In this document: piece after piece, positions 45,894 through 58,073 of the stretch
Layout of the letters: each line of letters begins with the position of its first letter
Numbering within the stretch: position 1 is the stretch's first letter
Source: Aquilaria yunnanensis
Lineage: Eukaryota > Streptophyta > Magnoliopsida > Malvales > Thymelaeaceae
NCBI GenBank assembly: GCA_039654915.1
Contig: CM077599.1
Coordinates: forward strand, 85,211,001 to 85,275,000
Direction of reading: 5' to 3'
Length of the DNA stretch: 64,000 nucleotides
Translations under genes and position numbers: made by a program
The notes under the pieces: generated by a model
Seen by the model: the letters and a program-made list of their open reading frames with translations, nothing else
The model's database searches: none
Told to the model about the DNA's origin: nothing

Positions 45894-46023
45894 CACCGAA
45901 GTGTGTGTCCAAGCGGGGCAGACGTCTAACTCACAAAGCCCTTGCCCCGTCCCATTGCTACTTGTTTATAATCCAACGTCTTTCTCTCGCTTTTGTTATA
46001 TTTTTATTTAAAAAACATTACTA

Positions 46024-46279
46024 CTCCTTCCATCTTACTAGCTCCGTCCTATATTTTTTACATTATTTAATTTTTTTACATTATTTAACTTAAATTTATT
46101 TATATTAGTATTTATTAAAAAAATTTAAAAATATATATATTTGAAAATTATATATCTTGATTTATCAATTTTATATAAAGGTTCTTCATTTATATACTAA
46201 AATATTAAAAATAAAAAATCATAGATTAATTACTGAAAAATGAATTATGCAAAGAATATGGGACGGAGGTCGGAGGGAG
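46024..46279. mobile_element. Stowaway MITE, 256 bp
   Basis: It begins ctccttccatctta and ends ggacggaggtcggagggag, flanked by TA on each side (46022-46023 and 46280-46281). The AT-rich interior is typical of Stowaway. It lies 130 bp upstream of the OTU gene's start codon, so it could affect that promoter. Confidence 0.8.
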
Positions 46280-46281
46280 TA

Positions 46282-46505
46282 TATTTTTTGCACCATTTGA
46301 CTTTTTCACATAATTTGACTTGAATTTATTCATATTAATATTTATTAGAAAAAATTTTAAAAATATATATTTAAAAAACTATATGTCTTGATTTATCATT
46401 CTTATATAAAAATTTTTTATTTATATATTAAAATATTAAAAATAAAAAATTATAAATTAATTACTGAAAAATAAATTATCCGAAAAAAATATGAGAATGA
46501 GAAAG
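46282..46505. mobile_element. Second Stowaway unit abutting the first
   Basis: From about tgaatttattcatattaata to attactgaaaaataaattat it repeats the interior of 46024-46279 in the same orientation. It ends gagaatgagaaag then TA. Its left terminal repeat is missing or shared with the first unit, so the pair looks like a tandem dimer. Confidence 0.6.
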
Positions 46506-46507
46506 TA

Positions 46508-48001
46508 TCTTACTGGTTCTATTCATAGATTTAAATTAATTCCCATACCAAACCAACCAATACATACGGTACGGTACCGTCTCAGTAAGAAAACGGCATG
46601 AAATGAACAAGTTTCATGCCTCTCAGCTCTGTTGTCTTGCTTACAAAGCCATCAATCATAAATTATTTTTTTCTGTAATTTTTTAAATAATTTTAATGAA
46701 AATATACAATTATTATATGTGATTAATTGATAATGGTATGAAAAGGTTTCTTGATAATTAAAAGAATTTTTTAATTTATTTCATTTATACCTTAAAAGTT
46801 AAAATTTTAATATACATATATATGTAGAGTATTTATGAGAAAAAAACACTTAATTAGTCCGCATATATAAAAAATATATATTTATATGATATTAAAATAT
46901 TGTTAAATATATATAAATTCGACATTGCAACAATACAATAACAAGACCAAAATCATAACATACCGAGAGAAAAAATATTTAATGATAATTTTTAATTTTT
47001 AAATTTAGCATATAATATCTACTGTTAATAAATCACATTAATTTTTTCAAAGTTCTTCCCTACAGAGCTCAAAGATGGTTTTAATTGGAACAGACGTGTG
47101 GACAAGCACAGAAATAGGTTTTCTAGAGGGAGACGGAAGAAGTTGCGGGTCACAGCAGACGACGAGGAAAATGAGGTGACGAGAACCTCTCATGCTGACA
47201 AAAGGATTCCAGATGTTTCCTGCTTTGGTTTTTACATAGCCCCTGAAATGACTAAAACACCCACCGGATGTGAAGAATGGTTGCATAAAAGCATGTAAAT
47301 AAATAACCTATCTAACTACTCAAACTTGAACCCGACCTTATCCATAAAGTTATTGGGGAAGTATGGTGTTACCTTATTCTATCCAACCATATTCATACGA
47401 TTCTTAAATTAGTATATTTACAATTAAAATATGATTTTATTTTAAAAGTAAAATTATAATTTAACATAAATTATCTTATATTACTTTAATTTATAATTTT
47501 TTAAATAATAATTAATTATAAATATACACATTCTTTTAAAAATATATGTAAATATATAAAAATGAAGTCTAAAAAAGTCCAACACATACCTTAAAAATGA
47601 GTTAGTGGGTAGTATTCACATACCATCAGAGCGAGTACTATCCCAACTCGATTATTTGATGAGAGAGTTTGATATTAGCTATATCCGGCTAAAATCCTAC
47701 CTATTGACATCCCTTACATTCAGAAAAATGCTTAATTTCATATAGAGTAATCAAAACTCTATTACTCAAAAAGTTGGAAAAATCACTCTCATGATATATT
47801 TTCTATAAAAATAAGGTTTTTCTTTTTAAGCTAAGTATGAAAGATCAAAAATACTTTCATGTCTTTTTTCAAATGATTATAGTATATATAATGAGTACTA
47901 AACTTGAATTTGGATTGGCATGACCATTGAGCTGCATTTGAACTTCAATGCCCACCGAGTTTGAAAAAGTCCGCTTTCCGAAGCCACCGGTTACAGTACC
48001 A
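46508..48001. other. AT-rich intergenic DNA, no gene seen
   Basis: The ORFs at 47047-47298 on either strand lack a recognisable domain. Nothing else could be supported. Confidence 0.55.
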
Positions 48002-48010
48002 TCTAACAAA

Positions 48011-50400
48011 GGGAGAATTTCAATAAACCCCCTGAGGTTTAGTGAATACTTCACTTACCCCCCTCTTGTTTAGAAATTCTCCACTTTACCCCCTTAAGTT
48101 TAATAGATCCTTCACTTACCCCCTTCCATAATATTGAGGACCAAAATGCCCTTTTTCCAATTTTGTCAATGTTTATCTTTGAACAAATAATTTAGAAAAT
48201 TTTTGTTTTGGTAATCAGAAATTTAGAAAATGTTGACAACACTTTTTATCATCTCATGTTAATTTAAATATGTACTATATAGTCAGTTAATTAATATTAA
48301 TAAATTAAAATTATAGTCTTTCTAGAATTGTAGATTTTTATAGTAATAAATCACATAAATACTAAAATGAATACTTGCAATAAAAATAAAATCTATTTAT
48401 ATGAACATTTATATACTGGTATATAAACATTAATGCTCTTGTCAAGTATGGACGCTGCATTTACTTAGTCTAATTGCCCAATAATTATTGTATAATTACT
48501 ATAAAATTTAAATTATTAATTTTTCTTTACTTAACGAAAGAAATTCTTTTTTCTATTATTGATGAACATTTCACTTAGGTGAAATTTCAAAAAGTTGACA
48601 ATTATGATAGAAAGAAGGTGTAGAAACCTTACTAAGTATTTAAGGGCAAGATTATTTTGCATTAGTTTTAATGTATTGTTGTACATTATTCTTATATAAA
48701 ATTATTATTTACTTTATTTCAAAAAAAATTATTATTTACTCAAATTAACTATTTACCGAGATTTACATTTCAAGAAGTCCAAAACTGCCTGGAAAGTCAC
48801 ATAAATATTTTAAAATTATTTTTTAAACATATTAAAGTGTAGGGTTTTAATAAATTAATATAATCACTTTATATAAGAATGATGAAAAAATGATCTAATT
48901 CTAAGATTTACTTTAATTAACTTACGTATTGTTCATTTTATATACATATAATCGAAATAATTATTATTTTATAGACATGTAAAACTTCCTTAAAAAATAA
49001 AAGTGTATGATGTATTAAGTAAAAGTATCTAAATTAATATATAAAACTATCAATTATATGTTTCTATTGAAATAATATAGTTTCACCTTTGATATTATCT
49101 AACATAATGCTCTTGACAAATATTTGCATTTATTGAATAATAGATGACACTCGTTATATCCAGCAAGTAAGGGGGTAGCAGCGGTTATGAAACTAAGAGG
49201 CACAAGTATGAGTACCTTTTTAATCTAATTTGTGAAGTTGCAACTAACCATTTTTCACAAATCGTCATATTGACTTTGACATAATATTCCACTTAGTTTT
49301 TTTATATCCAGTTATACATTGATACTTAAATTGAGTTTTAGAATGTGCTTTATAAAATTAACATATTTTCATGCTTTGAAATAACAAAATGGAATACAAA
49401 GGAAAAAAAATTGGGGCATAGTCTGAGTCTGTCATTGAAATAACATGATATAAATATTTGCTAACATTTGTCTTTCTTTTACAAATTGAAGTAATTATTA
49501 TATTATAGACATGTAAAACTTCCTTCAAAAATAAAAGTGTATGAAATAATAAGTAAAAATATCTAAATTAATATGAAACTATCAATTATATGTTTATAAA
49601 ATGGACAATATGTAAGTTAATTAAAGTAAATCTTATAATTAGATCATTTTTGCATCATCCTTATATAGAGTGATTATTTGTCTAAAATTATTAATCTATT
49701 AAAATCTTACACTTTAATATGTTTAAAAAATAATTTTAGAATATTTTTATGACTCTCTAGGTAGTTTTAGACTTTTTAAAATGTAAAGCTCAGTAAATTA
49801 AAATTTTCATTAAATAATAATTTTTTTGAAATAAAGTAAATAGTAAGTTTATATAAGAATAATGTACAACAATACATTAAAACTAATGCAAAATAATCTC
49901 ACCCTTAAATGCTTAGTAAGGTTTCTATACCCTCTTTTTATCAAAATTGTCACCTTTTTGAAATTTTACCTAGGTGAAATGTTCATCAATAATAGAAAAT
50001 TTAAATTTTCTAGTAATTATACAATAATTATTGGGCAATTAGATTAAGTAAATGTAGTATCCACATTTGACAAGGGCATTATTGTTCATATACCAGTATG
50101 TAAAAGCTCATATAAATAGATTTTATTAATATTTAAATTGATATGAGATGGTTAAAAGTGTTGTCAAAATTTTTCTAAATTTTTAATTATCAAAATAAAA
50201 ATTTTCTAAATTATTTGTCTAAAGATAAACATTAACAAAATTGGGAAAGGGGCATTTTGGTCCTCAATATTATGAAAGGGGGGTAGTGAAGGATTCATTA
50301 AACTTTAGAGGGTAAAATGGAGGATTTCCAAACAAAAAGGGGGGGGGGGGGGGGTAGTGAAGTATTCACTAAACTTCATGAGGTTTTTTGAAATTCTCCC
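48011..50400. mobile_element. Foldback-type Mutator-like element, 2.39 kb
   Basis: The left arm starts gggagaatttcaataaaccc and the right arm ends with the inverse (tttttgaaattctccc). Inverted similarity extends roughly 48011-48955 against 49600-50400, with nearly continuous matching across several hundred bases. A 105 bp segment (tagacatgtaaaacttcc...) is in addition repeated in direct orientation at about 48960 and 49500. The flanks tctaacaaa (48002-48010) and ttcaacaaa (50401-50409) agree at 7 of 9 bases, fitting the 9 bp duplications of Mutator-like elements. No transposase was found. Folded, it would form a giant hairpin. Confidence 0.75.
50339..50354. repeat. Homopolymer of about 16 G
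   Basis: It sits in the right arm of the foldback element where the left arm has only a run of six C (48056-48061), so it expanded after the arms formed. Confidence 0.9.
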
Positions 50401-50409
50401 TTCAACAAA

Positions 50410-51998
50410 AGGGTGGAGGCTTTCTGTCTTCTTTAGAATTTTAATTTCGGGGCAGTTAGTTTACTTCAACTTTAATGTTTCATTGGATATTATTCCTACA
50501 TAAAGTGATTGTTTATCAAAATTACCGGTTGTCAAAAAACCCTCACTATAAAAGTTCAAATTAGAGTAATTTGTGTAATTATTGGTGAAAAGTAAATATT
50601 TTTGTTAATGTTTCTTTTTCTTTAGCTTTGTTAAGTTAAAAGATTAAATAATACTTTCTTTAAAAAAATGAAAACCTTAAAATTATTTTTTTTTAGTCTT
50701 GTTAAAGTATAATGTTTTAATAAATTGATAATTTAGACTAATAATCATTTTATATAAAAATAATGTATAATAATACATTATAATTAATGCAAAATGAACT
50801 CACCCCGACAGTCAATGAATTTGAGAATCTAGAACAGAAGTCCCCTTTACTTGTTCTACTAATAAATTCAATACTTCATAAAATGATTCACACTTTAATT
50901 CCAACATATGCTAAACAAACTTTAAAGAAAAATGATGCGACATATAATGGCTATAGATATAATTATACAGAACTCGTTTTGATTTGAAACATTCAGTAAG
51001 CATTTAACACATCAATAATGAAAAGGTTTGTAAAATTCTTACCTTAACCCACGAAGTTTTGGTTAGTACGGCGACAACGAGAGACAAAGCCAAAGATTTT
51101 CTTTATGGGGTCTATATATAATTAATTTTTTGTATACAAAAAGCTTATAAAAAGAAAATATAAAATTTTAATGCATTTATAGAAAAATATTTTTAATTAT
51201 TAATTTTTATTTTATTTTATTTTTTAAAATTAATAGAATCATTTGCTAGATTTCAATGGGTTTCATGAAAAAATTATTTAACATTTTTTAAAGAAATAAA
51301 AAAAATTTAATGGGGTCCATAAATTCCAGAGAATTGCATATGGATTCGTCCATGACGACAACCATAAGGGATGGTAATGAAGAGGGTGGAATGTTAAAAG
51401 AGCAGGTCATTGAGAACGAGGATCTAGATGGAATGTGACCAACGAGTTGGTGTTGGTGAATTCTTCCACAAAATGAAGAGCTATTGCCAATTGGTTGACA
51501 GATACGACGAGAATTCTCCCAAACTCATTTAGAAAAGAGTTTTTTTTTTTTTTGGTAAAATTAAGAAAAGAGCTAAATATATTAAAAATACTTAACAAAA
51601 ATTTTCATGTCTTCGAAGGCTTTTGCGGGTACACATAAAACCCGAGTTGAGGCCTAAGTTTGATTTCTTACTCTATCTTTTTTTTTTTTTAACATTCAGA
51701 ACTATCTACTACTATAAACTAATTGATGTTTTTAGAATAAGGAAATACAGAAGGGTGTCTTCAACCAAAGCCAATGCCAAGACAACGCAAGACCCTCACC
51801 ATTCGGGTTCTTACTTCATTAACTAGTGACAAAATTATTAGTTAAAAAACATTAAAAAAAAAAAGGAACAAAATTGTCACCTATAAATCATTAGCCTTAT
51901 AAATTTCAACAAACAGGCAAGTTAGCTCTTAGTTTTCACAAACACACACAAAAAAATATTTTCTGACTAAAATAAAATATAGCATGTAAATTTCCATT
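50410..51998. other. AT-rich intergenic DNA, no gene seen
   Basis: No coding region, RNA gene or clear mobile element could be supported. Confidence 0.55.
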
Positions 51999-52000
51999 TA

Positions 52001-53479
52001 CTCCATCTGTCCACAAACCTTTGCACCATTTGCCTCTGCATGTAACCAAGAAATATTCACTGTTTCATGTTCCTTTCCACGATTATCCTCCTTTCTTTGC
52101 TCAGTCTCTCCACTTCAATCCAGCCTCAGTTAGTCTTCTTCCCCGTCCTCGCCTCGCCTCCAACGTTGATCGTGCCTCTGTCCTCACTTGGCCTCCATCA
52201 TCAATCGCACATTAGTCATCAATCCCACCTCCATCTTTGCTTGGCATTCGTCATCAATCACACATCCGTCCTAACTTAGCCTTCATCGTTGATTTGTCTC
52301 TACTGTTGGCTGATGAACTCGGTCACCTTGCTGCCATTGTCAATCTGCCTCTATCGTTGGCCATACCCAGTCACCTTGCCTCCATCATCAATTGCTTCGT
52401 TCATTGTCCGTCCATCTCTATTTTCCTACATCTCTCATCTGTCCATTCTATTATCATCTTCTCCATCATTTCTCTCTTCCTCTGTCCCACCAATCGCCTC
52501 CGCTGCTAATCTCCTTTGCCCACTAATTGCCTCTGCTACTAATCACTTCTGCCACTAATTGCCTCTGCCTGTTGTTCCTCGATCCCACCAATTGGGATGA
52601 GAAGCATTACGAAGGATTGGCATGTTTGTCCATCTCAATTTTGGGGAGATGGAAATAAGGGCATAATTGTCTTTTGGATGAATAAAACTTATAGCCAGTT
52701 CGGGACAAATTAATTCATCCCAATTAACGTGTTTTTTAACTCGAGTCTGGTAGGATACGCTGGTTTGGTTTGACCTAATTCAATTTGATCTAAATTTGAC
52801 CTTAAAGTTTCGCATTATTACAATCAGACCCAACCCTTATCTCTCCCATATCGCATAGCTTTAGCTTCCCCCACCACAAATTTTTCTTGAAGAAGTGCTC
52901 AATTCGCGAACCTCATCCAAGATTCCAATCGTTGATCAGCCACCCAGCGAGCACTTCACTCCCCTGGTTGGCCTCTCTCCCTTGTTTAGCTATACCCAGT
53001 AGACTCATCGAGGCTCTGCTCAAATCTTGCCCAATATTAAGCGAGATTTGCACAGCCTCTGCTCTGCCAACCTCTGGTAAAGGCCCTGTGTAGCCCTTCG
53101 GCATACCTCATGGTAAGTTGATGACTTCCCATAGCCTGATGTGCACCTAACTGCTTCAAAGGGGAATGGGGTTAGGTTGATAGCAGTTGAGCAAGCCTCT
53201 GTGATGAAGAACCAGAACCAGATGCTACTACGATGGCGGAGCAACGAAAAAGGATGAATGAGGAGAATGGTTGCATAATGAAGAAAAGAGAGCTACCTGA
53301 TATTGTAAATGTTATCAACTTTATGGGCAAATCGGTTATAGACCAGGACCGGGTTATTAACAATTAGAAAAACACACTAATTTGGTTCCATTAAACTTAA
53401 ACAAACTAGAAGGGGGAATGATGCAAAGTTTTTGGGTTCCAAAAAAAAAATGGTGCAAAAAGATATAAGACGGATGAAG
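52001..53479. mobile_element. Oversized Stowaway-like element, 1479 bp
   Basis: The left end is ctccatctgtccacaaacct followed by ttgcaccatttg. The right end is aaaatggtgcaaaaagata followed by taagacggatgaag, which is the inverse over about 33 bp. TA flanks both ends (51999-52000 and 53480-53481). The interior is far more GC/CT-rich than its surroundings (about 52080-52560 is tc/cc-rich with loosely repeated catcatcaatc words), suggesting foreign sequence. No intact transposase or gene was found. Confidence 0.7.
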
Positions 53480-53481
53480 TA

Positions 53482-54553
53482 CTTAGTTATTAATTCACAA
53501 TTTCCAAATTATACTATCTAAAGCAACAGACTTTGATGGGACGTTAGTAACAGTTCTTTCTCTGCTGCACTAACTTTTGCCTTACTTTTTTTTTTGGCTG
53601 AATCATGTGTTTTTGTTTTTGTTTTTGTTTTTGTTTTTTACAATTGTTTGTCGATAGTTTTTTCTCTCTTTGCTAAAAAAGGGTAAATTACAAAATTGGG
53701 CCTCTTTTTGTATGAAGAAATATCTTCTAGTTCTTAGACTTTGAAAGTAGGTATTTTACCACTTTTTTAAAAACTTTAGAGTTTTGTGTTTTAGGCTATC
53801 AACTTTCATGAATGACACTTAAAAGCTTTGATTGCTTATAACACCCAAATTTACTACATTAATCTTATATCATATATTTTATATTTATCAAATTTATTAT
53901 CAACACCTTCCAATCATTTAATTTTTTTAGCTCTTTCATATTGATCATATCTTATTTTAGAATTCATAATTTATTATTTTTATTTTTATTAATATAATAG
54001 GTATAAAAAGTTATATCTTTATCAGTTGTCCCAGAGTAACGTGCGGGTCGGCGTCTAGTTGTTTATTATTGCAAGAACTCTTTGAGTTCTTTTTAGACTT
54101 TTTTTTTTTTTTTTTCACTATCAGAAAAGGAGTTGAGTTATGGAAGAATCAATAATAAGCAGACAGACTAGTCAATTCTTCTGTTTTTATTACTTTTTTT
54201 ATTACTTTCTTCAATAAAAAATTAATAGTTAATGGAAAATGCCAGTCGTAAAGCGTAGCTTTTGTTTGGTTGGTCAGGCGAATATGCCATTTCCCTTGTG
54301 CTATTTTATGCGCACCTTTATGGGGAGGTGAGCCGAAAAATGCAACTTTTGTCACGTTTCCCCCCACTGGACTGGAGATGCAAACATGGGTGGAAATCTT
54401 ACGTGTTCCCACTTCAGCCGAGCCGCCTCATGCGATCGCAAAGGAATAAAATTATGTGTAAAACCCACTTAAATTTCTTTATATTTAGAGGTAGGTCAGC
54501 CCAGTCCATATCGTCATGAGTCTGGCGCAAAGGAATCAAAAGCCCGAGACCAA
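53482..54553. other. Intergenic DNA, no gene seen
   Basis: It contains a (GTTTTT)5 microsatellite at 53609-53638. Nothing else could be supported. Confidence 0.6.
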
Positions 54554-54561
54554 CCCACTAT

Positions 54562-55626
54562 TAGGGATGGGCATGGGTCGATGCTCCAGTGGAGCTCAAA
54601 TCTAACCCGCTCTTATTGAGCAGGATTTTTAAATGATCTACCAATTTTGGAGCAGGTTGAATCATGATACACTTCTGATGTTTTAAGAAATGGGTCAAGT
54701 TTGGAGCTTCATAAAATACCGATTGAGTAATAGTCTATCGTTTTACTTGTGAGTTTCACTCGCCATTTTCGCCACTTTTTGTGTTTTGCCAATTTAGACG
54801 AGCCGCTGATCCTCGATCATCTCACTTCACTGATTCATTGTGTTTGCCGGTTCGTTGTGGTCATAGGGCCGTCATCACCAAGGGCGTTGGAACCGACACC
54901 CGACTGCATGATGAACCTGTTGAACTTGACGGACCGTTTATTGTACATGACGGTGGGGAGCAAGTCGGCGAAGCCGGACTCGAATTGCTGCCCGGAGCTA
55001 GCAGGCCTGGTGGACAATAGCCCACAGTGCCTCTACTACTTGTTGGACAAGAATGCCACTTCCAACTACGACTTCTTCATTGACCTTCACAGGGCCTTTA
55101 AGCTCCCTTTCGTCTGTGGCGTCTCTACTCCTCCCATCAACCTCTGCTCAAGTATCAATACCATCATTTTGAACCGGAAGCTTTAGATCAATTAACTTAA
55201 TTTACCATTTGACTTGAAATTATTCTTGCTTTTATAGAAAAATAAAATACTATTATTTCAAAAGTAGTACCTCTGTTTTGAATTGCTTGCTTTATTTCAC
55301 TTGTTTTTTAATTTAAATTTGACTTAAACATATTTATCTTGTTATTATTTACTAATTCGTTCAACAACATTAAAATAGGTATGTTGTTTTCCTAAACAAC
55401 AGTAAACTAAATAAGAAAAAAACTACTACAAAACATTTGAAATATCTATAATTTTTTTTTGAATTATTTATCAAAATATCATGGATTGGATATCCACAAG
55501 TTAAATGAAGCGGGTCGTGGATCAATCCATAAATGAGTGAAGCGGGTTGTAGATTTATTCATAAAAAAGTGGAGCAAAGGTGGATTGCTCTTTGGAGTAA
55601 GTTGATTCACTTCATGCCCATCCCTA
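54562..55626. mobile_element. hAT-type element carrying a captured gene fragment, 1065 bp
   Basis: The ends are tagggatgggcatg and catgcccatcccta (perfect 14 bp inverse). The flanking 8 bp are cccactat (54554-54561) and accactat (55627-55634), 7 of 8 equal. Both termini are rich in gcgggt/gcgggtt-like words. No transposase is present. The middle (about 54860-55186) is a fragment of a lipid-transfer-protein gene, so the element has acquired host coding sequence. Confidence 0.8.
54860..55186 (+). pseudogene. Non-specific lipid transfer protein (LTPG/xylogen-like) fragment inside a hAT element
   Basis: The frame reads TPDCMMNLLNLTDRLL, then SNCCPELAGLVDNSPQCLYYLL, then FKLPFVCGVSTPPINLCSS, ending at a TAG at 55184-55186. 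This is the core of the eight-cysteine domain of GPI-anchored plant LTPs, which bind hydrophobic molecules outside the cell. Two conserved cysteines are gone: the second (now Arg in TDRLL) and the second of the C-x-C pair (now Tyr in CLYYLL). The signal peptide and GPI tail are absent. The frame has no stops, but disulfides 2-3 and 1-6 of the fold could not form. Confidence 0.75.
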
Positions 55627-55634
55627 ACCACTAT

Positions 55635-56681
55635 TACGAGGCTATACAGCACTAGGCTTTAAGCAGAGCAAGGCCGGCTTTCACCAAACCTAAATAAAAA
55701 TTTTTCCTTAAAAATAAAAGGAAACTCAAAGAATATAATTGCACTTCATTTTCTCTTGGACAAAAATTATGTATCTTTTATTGAACCACACATTGTTGCA
55801 ACATATTTGTGTACATGCGTATTTGCTTCTTTAATTTTTTTTAAAAAGTAAAAAAAAAAATACTTGAATCTTCTCATGTTTCTTGACACATGAGATTGAA
55901 GCGGAGATTAAAATTGATTGAATTTGATAAAATGATTCAATTACTTAATTTGTATTAGTTGACAATTGAATTTCACAAAGTCTAAAAATTATATGAGTGT
56001 TGTGTTTAGATTGGTTCCAAATTAAATTAACTGAATAAATAACAATGCTTATAGCTTTCTGGTAAAACTTTCAAAAAAAAAACTTGGTAGTGTTTTTGTT
56101 CTACTTTGTATAAGATAATCAACGTGATACTATCTTTTAGCACTTATAGTTCATGTGAATATGAAATAAAAACAATGAATAGATTAACGCAACATCACCG
56201 TATGAAGATATTTTATGTAATAATGTGAAGTGTCTTAAATTTCTAAAGCAACGATGAAGTTTAGTAACATGGGAGTATTTGTGTAGATAAAGCCTGAATA
56301 ATATTTATGATCACGCTCTTGGATAATATTTATGCCACTCTATCTCCATCTTTTGAACTCCCATACTCATATGCAAAAGGGTATGAGCCCGCATATGTAG
56401 AAACACCGCATGAAAAAATGTATAAACATACATACAAACACATGTGCAAACATAGGGGTTGACTATGTCTTTTCCAGGAAAATTGGGGCTGATTTTGTCC
56501 TTAACCTTATTTTAGAAAATCGGGGCCTGCTTGACCCGTTAATTAATTACAGGGTCTTACTTAGATCAGAATATATATTTTAGGGGTTTACTGTGAGTTT
56601 TGCAGAATCTTGAACCCAAAGACAAAAAGGGCAAAAGCTGCAGCAAATTGTGCAGCTCGATTTGATTCGCCATTTCCATCA
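55635..56681. other. Intergenic and 5' region of the methyltransferase gene
   Basis: This is AT-rich sequence with no gene. The last part should hold the promoter, but no convincing TATA box could be assigned. Confidence 0.5.
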
Positions 56682-58073
56682 ATGGCGATCGACGTCGAGA
56701 TCTTCCAAACCATACAACCCTCTCGCTTCGTCTCTTTCACTATGCCCTCCTCCGAAGCCACCGTAACTCGCTCTCACCTCCGAGTCGCCGTTCTTGACTC
56801 GCCCGTTGCAGCCAGCGGCTCGCCGCCCCATGTGGCAGCCATGTTCGTACCCAAGAACCGCGAGACCGACTGGGTATTCTCTACGGAGTCCGGCCATCTC
56901 GAGCTACTTCTCTCTTTCCCAAACTTCCAGCGTCTCATTTTGATCGGAGAAGAACCCGTTACCGTTCCTGGTTCGAGTTCGCCTACAATCTACCGTCGCC
57001 CAACTGAGGCCCAACTACCGATGAGTTTCCAGGAGAGCATAAAGCCGCTGCTAATTGCTTTGACTCCGAAAGCTTGCTTCGTTGATCCCAGTTTTGACAT
57101 TCAAATATTGGTTTATGATGACAATCTTTTCTGCAGCGTTGTGTTGGAGAAGACTACTGGGCCGTTTGTCGGTGAGATAGTCGTCGAGGACGTCGAGGTT
57201 CAAACGGATGAGGAAATGGGTTGCGTTCCTACGAGGCAATTCAGGAGGAGGCTGAGATTTAAGAGGATGCCAAACTTGATTCAGAGCGAGATTCAGATTG
57301 TGCCCGAGGTGGCTTCTGATCCTGCTACTATGAGAATTGATGGGGATGTGACCTTCAGGCCTGATCTTTCGGTGTTGGTTCATGTGTATTTGGTGCCAAT
57401 GGTAGCGAGTCTTGCTTTAATTGCCCCTTACCTTGAACGGAGGATTCGAGCTGGGTTTAGGCCTAAAGCGTTGTGTCTTGGGGTAGGCGGAGGAGCGTTG
57501 CTGGGTTTCTTGAGTTCCCAACTGGGCTTTCAGGTTCTGGGTGTGGAGATGGATGAGGAGGTTTTGAAGGTTGCCAGGAAGTACTTTGGATTAGAGAATG
57601 TTGATTCTATCAAGCTGTTTGTTGGAGACGCAGTGGAATTTATGGAGAAACTTGCTGGTGATGATGATGATGCAAACAAGAGATTCTACATTGATGCTGG
57701 TGATGTATCTGAATTCGATGTTATAATGGTTGATTTAGATTCTAGTGATTTGGTTAATGGTGCTGCTGCCCCGCCACTGGACATGGTCAAGAAACATATT
57801 CTTGTGGCTGCCCAATCAATCCTCTGCGAATCTGGAATTTTCGTGGTCAATGTGATCCCTTCAACTAATTCTTTCTATGAGAAGTTGAAGGGGAAGTTCA
57901 TGAAAGTTTTTCCTGAGTTATATGAAATTGTGGTTGAAAATGAAGAGAATCTCGTTCTCATTGCCAAGGCTTTGCCTTCTCGGTCTTCAGCTACCGATGA
58001 TGAGAATAATTTTCTTGATAGATTGAGATTGGCCATTTCTGGAGCATACATGCAATCTATCAAGAGAATCTGA
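56682..58073 (+). CDS. METTL13-like SAM-dependent methyltransferase
   Basis: A single-exon gene of 463 aa. The ATG at 56682 (atcaATGGCG) is chosen over the open frame upstream because that has no ATG. The N-terminal half (for example RFVSFTMPSSEATVTRSHLR and MFVPKNRETDWVFSTESGHL) and the C-terminal Rossmann methyltransferase domain match a plant family related to METTL13/eEF1A-lysine methyltransferases. Motif I is CLGVGGGALLGFL (about 263-275). The acidic SAM-binding position is in GVEMDEEVL (about 285-293), and VIMVDLDSSD (about 346-355) is the post-motif region. It probably methylates a protein, but the substrate is not known from sequence. It is GC-richer than its surroundings and has no damage. 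Confidence 0.88.
   Translation: MAIDVEIFQTIQPSRFVSFTMPSSEATVTRSHLRVAVLDSPVAASGSPPHVAAMFVPKNRETDWVFSTESGHLELLLSFPNFQRLILIGEEPVTVPGSSSPTIYRRPTEAQLPMSFQESIKPLLIALTPKACFVDPSFDIQILVYDDNLFCSVVLEKTTGPFVGEIVVEDVEVQTDEEMGCVPTRQFRRRLRFKRMPNLIQSEIQIVPEVASDPATMRIDGDVTFRPDLSVLVHVYLVPMVASLALIAPYLERRIRAGFRPKALCLGVGGGALLGFLSSQLGFQVLGVEMDEEVLKVARKYFGLENVDSIKLFVGDAVEFMEKLAGDDDDANKRFYIDAGDVSEFDVIMVDLDSSDLVNGAAAPPLDMVKKHILVAAQSILCESGIFVVNVIPSTNSFYEKLKGKFMKVFPELYEIVVENEENLVLIAKALPSRSSATDDENNFLDRLRLAISGAYMQSIKRI

Noticed and set aside
45894..45896. GTG three bases upstream of the OTU gene ATG as the start codon
   Set aside because: Plant nuclear genes start at ATG; the adjacent ATG at 45893 gives the same frame.
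47047..47298. Overlapping 66 and 79 aa frames on both strands
   Set aside because: No recognisable domain, no splice context and no support from a second copy.
56610..56681. 24-codon upstream extension of the methyltransferase frame
   Set aside because: It begins with TTG and contains no ATG; the ATG at 56682 has a good context and matches the family N-terminus.
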